5,066 nucleotides of DNA from Pseudarthrobacter sp. Its GTDB lineage: Bacteria > Actinomycetota > Actinomycetes > Actinomycetales > Micrococcaceae. Location of the stretch: NCBI GenBank assembly GCA_013362385.1, contig JABFWC010000305.1, positions 1 to 5,066 of the forward strand, read 5' to 3'. Below, in pieces: positions 1 to 5,066 of the stretch. Within the stretch, counting starts at the first letter, position 1, and every line of letters starts with the position of its first letter. The notes beneath the pieces were generated by a model. It was not told the origin of the DNA, made no database searches, and was given only the letters and a program-made list of their open reading frames with translations. Made by a program: the position numbers and the translations under genes.

Positions 1-573
1 GTGTGGGCGCCGCACTCCGGTCCCACCTGCCTCTACGACGCCAAGCCGGAGGACCTCCTGCCCCGGATCGCCGCTGACATCCAGCGGCAGTTCCAGAACC
101 TCCCGGTCAGTGCCGGAGCAGTGGTGGCGCAGCCCAGCCCTAACACGCTCCGCGGCGCCGAGACCAACTTCTACGCCGAAGCCACCGAGCAACAGTTCGA
201 TATCACGATGTTCGGCCAGAAGGTGCACGTGGTGGCCACGCCGGTCCAGTACACCTGGAACTACGGTGACGGCACAGTGTTCGGCCCGCAGCCTTCAATG
301 GGCGGCCCGCTGCCCCAGGACCGGTGGGGCGAAAAGACCAGGACCAGCCACGCGTACGCGGCCACCGGCGATTTCCAGGTTGTCCTGACCACATCGTTCA
401 CGGGGACATACTCGGTCAACTCCGGGCCGCCGCTGCCGATTCCGGGCCAGGGCCACTTCAGCGCACCCCCGCAAGGCATCAGCGTCTGGCGATCCCTGAC
501 CCGCAATTACGCCGACGACTGCAACGCCAACCCGCAGGGCCAGGGCTGTCCGGGGGCCGGAGCTGCACGCTGA
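1..573 (+). CDS. PKD-like domain protein, probably exported (5'-truncated)
   Basis: The reading frame is open from the first base, so the GTG at position 1 is probably an internal Val codon and the true start, with any signal peptide, lies upstream. The visible 190 residues contain a PKD-like signature: YTWNYGDGT at about residues 84-92, followed by a TSHAY...GDFQV strand pair at about 116-126, the pattern of the Ig-like PKD beta-sandwich. Three cysteines remain (residues 10, 174 and 183); the last two sit in a short C-terminal segment and could form a disulfide, which would fit an extracytoplasmic protein. The end is rich in Gly, Pro and Ala. It resembles hypothetical PKD-like proteins I recall from Arthrobacter and relatives, whose function is not known. 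No catalytic motif is visible. The TGA stop is followed by 95 bases before the next gene. Family assignment is fairly secure; role and location are inference. Confidence 0.75.
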   Translation: MWAPHSGPTCLYDAKPEDLLPRIAADIQRQFQNLPVSAGAVVAQPSPNTLRGAETNFYAEATEQQFDITMFGQKVHVVATPVQYTWNYGDGTVFGPQPSMGGPLPQDRWGEKTRTSHAYAATGDFQVVLTTSFTGTYSVNSGPPLPIPGQGHFSAPPQGISVWRSLTRNYADDCNANPQGQGCPGAGAAR

Positions 574-581
574 CCGACGGA

Positions 582-609
582 TTGTGATTCGCCTAACATC
601 CGGAATAGT
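582..609 (+). promoter_or_regulatory. Possible sigma70-type promoter for the oxidoreductase gene
   Basis: TTGTGA at 582-587 resembles a -35 box, and AATAGT at 604-609, 16 bases further on, matches four of six positions of a -10 box. The pair lies in the 95-base gap before the flavin oxidoreductase gene and would leave a leader of roughly 50 bases. The match is weak and such matches arise by chance. Read-through from the upstream gene is an alternative, as I see no clear terminator after position 573. Confidence 0.25.
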
Positions 610-654
610 TGCACGCGCGCCACAGTTGGCACAGGCGGTACGTTTTCAGCCTTC

Positions 655-662
655 GAAAGGAA
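655..662 (+). promoter_or_regulatory. Ribosome binding site fixing the oxidoreductase start
   Basis: GAAAGGAA lies six bases upstream of the ATG at 669. It decides the start: an in-frame TTG at 609 would add 20 residues that do not resemble the family N-terminus, whereas the ATG at 669 gives the typical beginning MLFSPLTLGELELPNR. Confidence 0.8.
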
Positions 663-668
663 CTGCGC

Positions 669-1739
669 ATGCTGTTTTCCCCGCTCACCCTCGGCGAACT
701 TGAACTTCCCAACCGCCTGGTGATGGCGCCCCTGACCCGCCTCCGCGCCGGTGAGGAAGGCGTCCCGGGCCCGCTCGTCGTCGAGCACTACCGCCAGCGT
801 GCCAGCCTCGGCCTGATCGTCAGCGAAGGCACCTACCCCGCCCCGGCCGGCCAGGCCTACCCGGGCCAGCCCGGCATCGTCACGGAGGCGCAGATGGCCG
901 GCTGGAAGAAGGTCACCGACGCCGTCCATGTCGAGGGCGGCAGGATGTTCGCGCAGATCATGCACGGCGGCCGCGTCTCCCACCCGGACATCACCGGCGG
1001 CCTGCCCATCGTGGCTCCCAGTGCCGTCGCCATCGACGGTGAGGTCCGCACCCCCGCCGGCAAGAAGCCGTACCCGGTGCCCCACGCGCTGACCACCGAC
1101 GAGCTGCCCATGGTCATCCAGGAGTTCGTCAACTCCTCCCTCAACGCCATCGAGGCGGGTTTCGACGGGGTGGAACTGCACGCCGCCAACGGCTACCTCC
1201 TGCACGAATTCCTGGCGCCCAACTCCAACGTCAGGACCGACTCCTACGGCGGATCGCCGGAGAATCGCGCACGCTTCGTCATCGAAACCGTCAACGCGGT
1301 GGTGGCAGCGCTCGGCGCCAACCGCGTGGGCCTGCGCATCTCCCCGGAGCACAACGTCCAGGGCATCGCGGAAACCGACGCTGCCGATGTGCGCGCCACA
1401 TACGAGGTCCTCGTGGACAGCATCGCCCCGCTCAACCTGGCCTACCTGAGCATCCTGCACCACGAGCCCACGGGAGAGCTGGTCCAGGACCTGCGCGCCC
1501 GCTTCGGGGGTACCTTCCTGGTGAACACCGGCTTCGGCATCGTCACCACCCGGGAAGAAGCCGTCAACCTGGTGGCCGAGGGCCACGCGGACGCTGTGGT
1601 GGTAGGCCGCCCCGCCATCGCCAACCCGGACCTCGCCCGCCGCTGGAAGGAAAGCCTTCCGCTCAACGAGCCCGACCCGTCCACCTTCTACGCTGAGGGT
1701 GCCATCGGGTACACCGACTACCCGGTCTACCAGGGCTAG
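669..1739 (+). CDS. Old Yellow Enzyme family NADH:flavin oxidoreductase / alkene reductase
   Basis: This is a 356-residue FMN-dependent TIM-barrel enzyme, a normal length for the NemA/OYE family (COG1902 type). Members use NAD(P)H to reduce activated C=C bonds of alpha,beta-unsaturated carbonyls and maleimides, and sometimes nitro compounds or nitrate esters, in the cytoplasm. Visible family landmarks are the N-terminal FSPLTLGELELPNRLVMAPLTR with Thr23 in the flavin-tuning position, Gln96 in QIMHGGRVSH, the substrate-binding pair His171 and Asn174 followed by the proton-donor candidate Tyr176 in HAANGY, the NSNVRTDSYGGSPENR segment, Arg223 in VGLRISP, the FMN-phosphate segment NTGFG with VVGRP (Gly313, Arg314), and the C-terminal FYAEGAIGYTDYP. 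All expected active-site residues are present, so it should be active. The classical-subclass assignment is from the HxxN pair and Thr23. The natural substrate cannot be told from sequence. It has its own ribosome binding site and is followed after 27 bases by a hairpin. Confidence 0.95.
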   Translation: MLFSPLTLGELELPNRLVMAPLTRLRAGEEGVPGPLVVEHYRQRASLGLIVSEGTYPAPAGQAYPGQPGIVTEAQMAGWKKVTDAVHVEGGRMFAQIMHGGRVSHPDITGGLPIVAPSAVAIDGEVRTPAGKKPYPVPHALTTDELPMVIQEFVNSSLNAIEAGFDGVELHAANGYLLHEFLAPNSNVRTDSYGGSPENRARFVIETVNAVVAALGANRVGLRISPEHNVQGIAETDAADVRATYEVLVDSIAPLNLAYLSILHHEPTGELVQDLRARFGGTFLVNTGFGIVTTREEAVNLVAEGHADAVVVGRPAIANPDLARRWKESLPLNEPDPSTFYAEGAIGYTDYPVYQG

Positions 1740-1766
1740 GGACTGACGCCAGCCAGGCATTAAACG

Positions 1767-1800
1767 ACGACGGCGGCACCTGCGTGGGTGCCGCCGTCGT
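1767..1800. terminator. Strong hairpin, probable shared terminator between convergent genes
   Basis: ACGACGGCGGCACC at 1767-1780 and its exact reverse complement at 1787-1800 form a 14-bp perfect GC-rich stem around a six-base loop (TGCGTG). It begins 27 bases after the oxidoreductase stop. The plus-strand RNA has no U tract after the stem. Read on the minus strand, the stem is followed two bases later by TTTAAT, a short U-rich run, so the structure fits intrinsic termination somewhat better for leftward transcripts from the small gene at 1974-2270. Termination of the oxidoreductase transcript by a U-less hairpin is common in high-GC actinobacteria. A bidirectional role is inferred. Confidence 0.75.
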
Positions 1801-1973
1801 GGGCTGTCCGGGGTGCTGGTCCTGGCAGCCGGCGCCCGAAGCCATCCGACGACCCTGGGCTGAAGAACTGTGGATTTGGCCCGCCGGACCCCACTGGAAG
1901 CCGGCGGTGATCAGATGCTACTCCATCGAATGGACTCTTACCAGAGCCTATTTCCGGCCTCGGCAAGTGAGGG
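1801..1973. other. Non-coding convergent intergenic stretch
   Basis: Together with the terminator this makes a 234-base gap between two converging genes. Short open frames cross it on both strands, but none has a ribosome binding site or a recognisable product. I see no tRNA, no repeat and no insertion-sequence end. The only structure is the hairpin at 1881-1907, listed separately. Confidence 0.6.
1881..1907. terminator. Weaker hairpin downstream of the 98 aa gene
   Basis: CCGCCGG at 1881-1887 and CCGGCGG at 1901-1907 form a 7-bp perfect stem around a 13-base loop. It lies 66 bases past the stop of the minus-strand small gene, nearer than the strong hairpin, so it could end or stabilise that transcript. 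No U run follows it on either strand. In DNA this GC-rich, a stem of this size can occur by chance. Confidence 0.3.
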
Positions 1974-2270
1974 TTACAGCACCGCTTCCCGGCCGGTGCC
2001 TTCCTTCATCACCAGCCGCCCGTCCTCGATCGACACCAGGACGCTTTTGGGTCTCCCGCTGACTTTGGTGATGGCTTTGAGCCCCCTGTTGGTCACCTCA
2101 ACCCCCACCTGCGCCCCCTTCGCCGGCAGCTCCACCGAGATCTCGTTGGCGATGCCGAGGATGGGATTGGTGGAGACGCCCAAGTCCCGCCGCGCCTCCT
2201 TGCCGTTGACTGTCACGGTGATGTTGGCCTCGTCGAATCCCTCCTGAAACACGATCAGCAGTTCCCGCAT
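1974..2270 (-). CDS. Small hypothetical protein, 98 aa, predicted beta-rich
   Basis: I do not recognise this family. The frame is very likely real: it starts with ATG, has the purine-rich GAGGAAGAGG ending five bases upstream, ends in TAA, and its third codon positions are strongly G/C. The overlapping plus-strand frame from about 1870 to 2247 has much poorer third positions. The protein has no signal peptide, no membrane segment, no Cys and no Trp. It alternates hydrophobic and polar residues (ITVTVNG at 17-23, [20 protein letters not shown] at 44-63, [18 protein letters not shown] at 74-91), which suggests a compact beta-sandwich in the cytoplasm. Net charge is near neutral. It diverges from tex and converges on the oxidoreductase gene, so its neighbours give no functional clue. 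It might be a ligand-binding or regulatory fold, but no function is assigned. Confidence 0.8.
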   Translation of the reverse strand: MRELLIVFQEGFDEANITVTVNGKEARRDLGVSTNPILGIANEISVELPAKGAQVGVEVTNRGLKAITKVSGRPKSVLVSIEDGRLVMKEGTGREAVL

Positions 2271-2275
2271 GGTGG

Positions 2276-2285
2276 CCTCTTCCTC
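2276..2285 (-). promoter_or_regulatory. Ribosome binding site of the 98 aa gene
   Basis: Read on the minus strand this is GAGGAAGAGG, five bases before the ATG whose first base is 2270. It contains two overlapping Shine-Dalgarno-like cores and is the main support that this small frame is translated. Confidence 0.7.
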
Positions 2286-2388
2286 GAGCAGTTGGTGCCG
2301 GCGACGGCATGTCCACTACAGCACTTTGCAGGCCCCAGCGGAATACCCGGCACGTCCGTGACGCTGCTGTGCGGCCACCCCTGGCCGG

Positions 2389-2423
2389 TGGAGCGCCGGA
2401 GCCGGGTAAGGCAAGATGTTCTG
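2389..2423 (+). promoter_or_regulatory. Possible leaderless-type promoter of tex
   Basis: CAAGAT at 2412-2417 resembles the TANNAT -10 element and ends six bases before the GTG at 2424, the spacing expected when transcription starts at the first base of the start codon. TGGAGC at 2389-2394, 17 bases upstream of it, is a partial -35 match. The only Shine-Dalgarno-like string, AAGG at 2408-2411, is 12 bases from the GTG, farther than usual. Leaderless genes are frequent in actinobacteria. The element is degenerate and the call is tentative. Confidence 0.3.
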
Positions 2424-4862
<2,439 letters not shown>

Positions 4863-4897
4863 GCGCGCCGGGCTTTCGGCAGTGTCGGCTTTTCTGC

Positions 4898-4903
4898 AAA
4901 GGT
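4898..4903 (+). promoter_or_regulatory. Ribosome binding site of the last, partial gene
   Basis: AAAGGT at 4898-4903, within AAAGGTGG, lies six bases before the ATG at 4910 and supports that start. Confidence 0.65.
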
Positions 4904-4909
4904 GGGGTC

Positions 4910-5066
4910 ATGACCTATTTCCTCGAGTACACCGTTCCTGCCGCACCCGGCGATTCCGAGTTCGAGTTCCCGCATGATGAGATCAACGCCGGCACCACCG
5001 TCCCGCTGACCCAAACGGGCGCCGAGGTAGTCCATACCCCTGACCTGCCGGCCCGCACGGGCATCA
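4910..5066 (+). CDS. Hypothetical protein, N-terminal part (cut by window end)
   Basis: The frame starts with ATG after a well-placed ribosome binding site and stays open to the window edge, giving 52 codons beginning MTYFLEYTVPAAPGD. Third codon positions are mostly G/C, as in the neighbouring genes, which supports a real coding region. There is no signal peptide or membrane segment in the visible part; it is acidic (several Asp and Glu between residues 15 and 25) and looks soluble. I do not recognise the family. It begins 47 bases after the tex stop on the same strand with no convincing terminator between, so co-transcription with tex is possible. Confidence 0.65.
   Translation, partial: MTYFLEYTVPAAPGDSEFEFPHDEINAGTTVPLTQTGAEVVHTPDLPARTGI

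Noticed and set aside
609..668. TTG start giving a 20-residue extension of the oxidoreductase
   Set aside because: The ATG at 669 has a proper ribosome binding site and gives the family's standard N-terminus.
507..1760. 417-codon open frame on the minus strand, antisense to the oxidoreductase gene
   Set aside because: It lies opposite a well-identified enzyme gene, its composition is that of a mirror frame in GC-rich DNA, and no family is recognisable.
1870..2247. 125-codon plus-strand frame overlapping the 98 aa gene
   Set aside because: The minus-strand frame has a much better ribosome binding site and G/C-rich third positions.
4867..4893. Possible terminator after tex: GCCG pairing with either of two CGGC copies, the second followed by TTTT
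   Set aside because: The stem is only four base pairs, and the pairing next to the T run needs a 15-base loop, so it is unlikely to terminate transcription.

Overview
The window comes from a high-GC bacterium. Codon third positions are almost all G or C, GTG/TTG starts are plausible, and the protein sequences look like those of high-GC Gram-positive Actinobacteria. An Arthrobacter-like member of the Micrococcaceae is my best guess, from the resemblance of the PKD-like protein and the Tex tail to proteins I remember from that group; no search was run.

Layout from left to right: (1) positions 1-573, plus strand, the 3' end of a gene for a probably exported PKD-like protein whose start lies upstream of the window; (2) 669-1739, plus strand, a complete Old Yellow Enzyme-family flavin oxidoreductase with its catalytic residues intact; (3) 1740-1973, a non-coding convergent intergenic region holding a strong 14-bp-stem hairpin terminator and a second, weaker hairpin; (4) 1974-2270, minus strand, a complete small (98 aa) protein of unknown function with a good Shine-Dalgarno sequence; (5) 2271-2423, a divergent intergenic region; (6) 2424-4862, plus strand, a complete Tex-family S1 RNA-binding protein with all the family's domains and a basic, low-complexity C-terminal tail; (7) 4910-5066, plus strand, the first 52 codons of an unknown gene, cut by the window edge.

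The genes do not form an evident pathway. The oxidoreductase is a stand-alone metabolic or detoxification enzyme, Tex is a housekeeping nucleic-acid-binding protein, and the others are uncharacterised. The oxidoreductase and the 98 aa gene converge on a shared hairpin, while the 98 aa gene and tex diverge from a 153 bp gap that must carry the 98 aa gene's promoter and probably that of tex.

I found no mobile element, CRISPR array, RNA gene, phage gene or defence-like cluster. This looks like an ordinary chromosomal region. The items most worth a second look are the 98 aa unknown, the partial unknown after tex, the possible leaderless start of tex, and the shared hairpin between the convergent genes.
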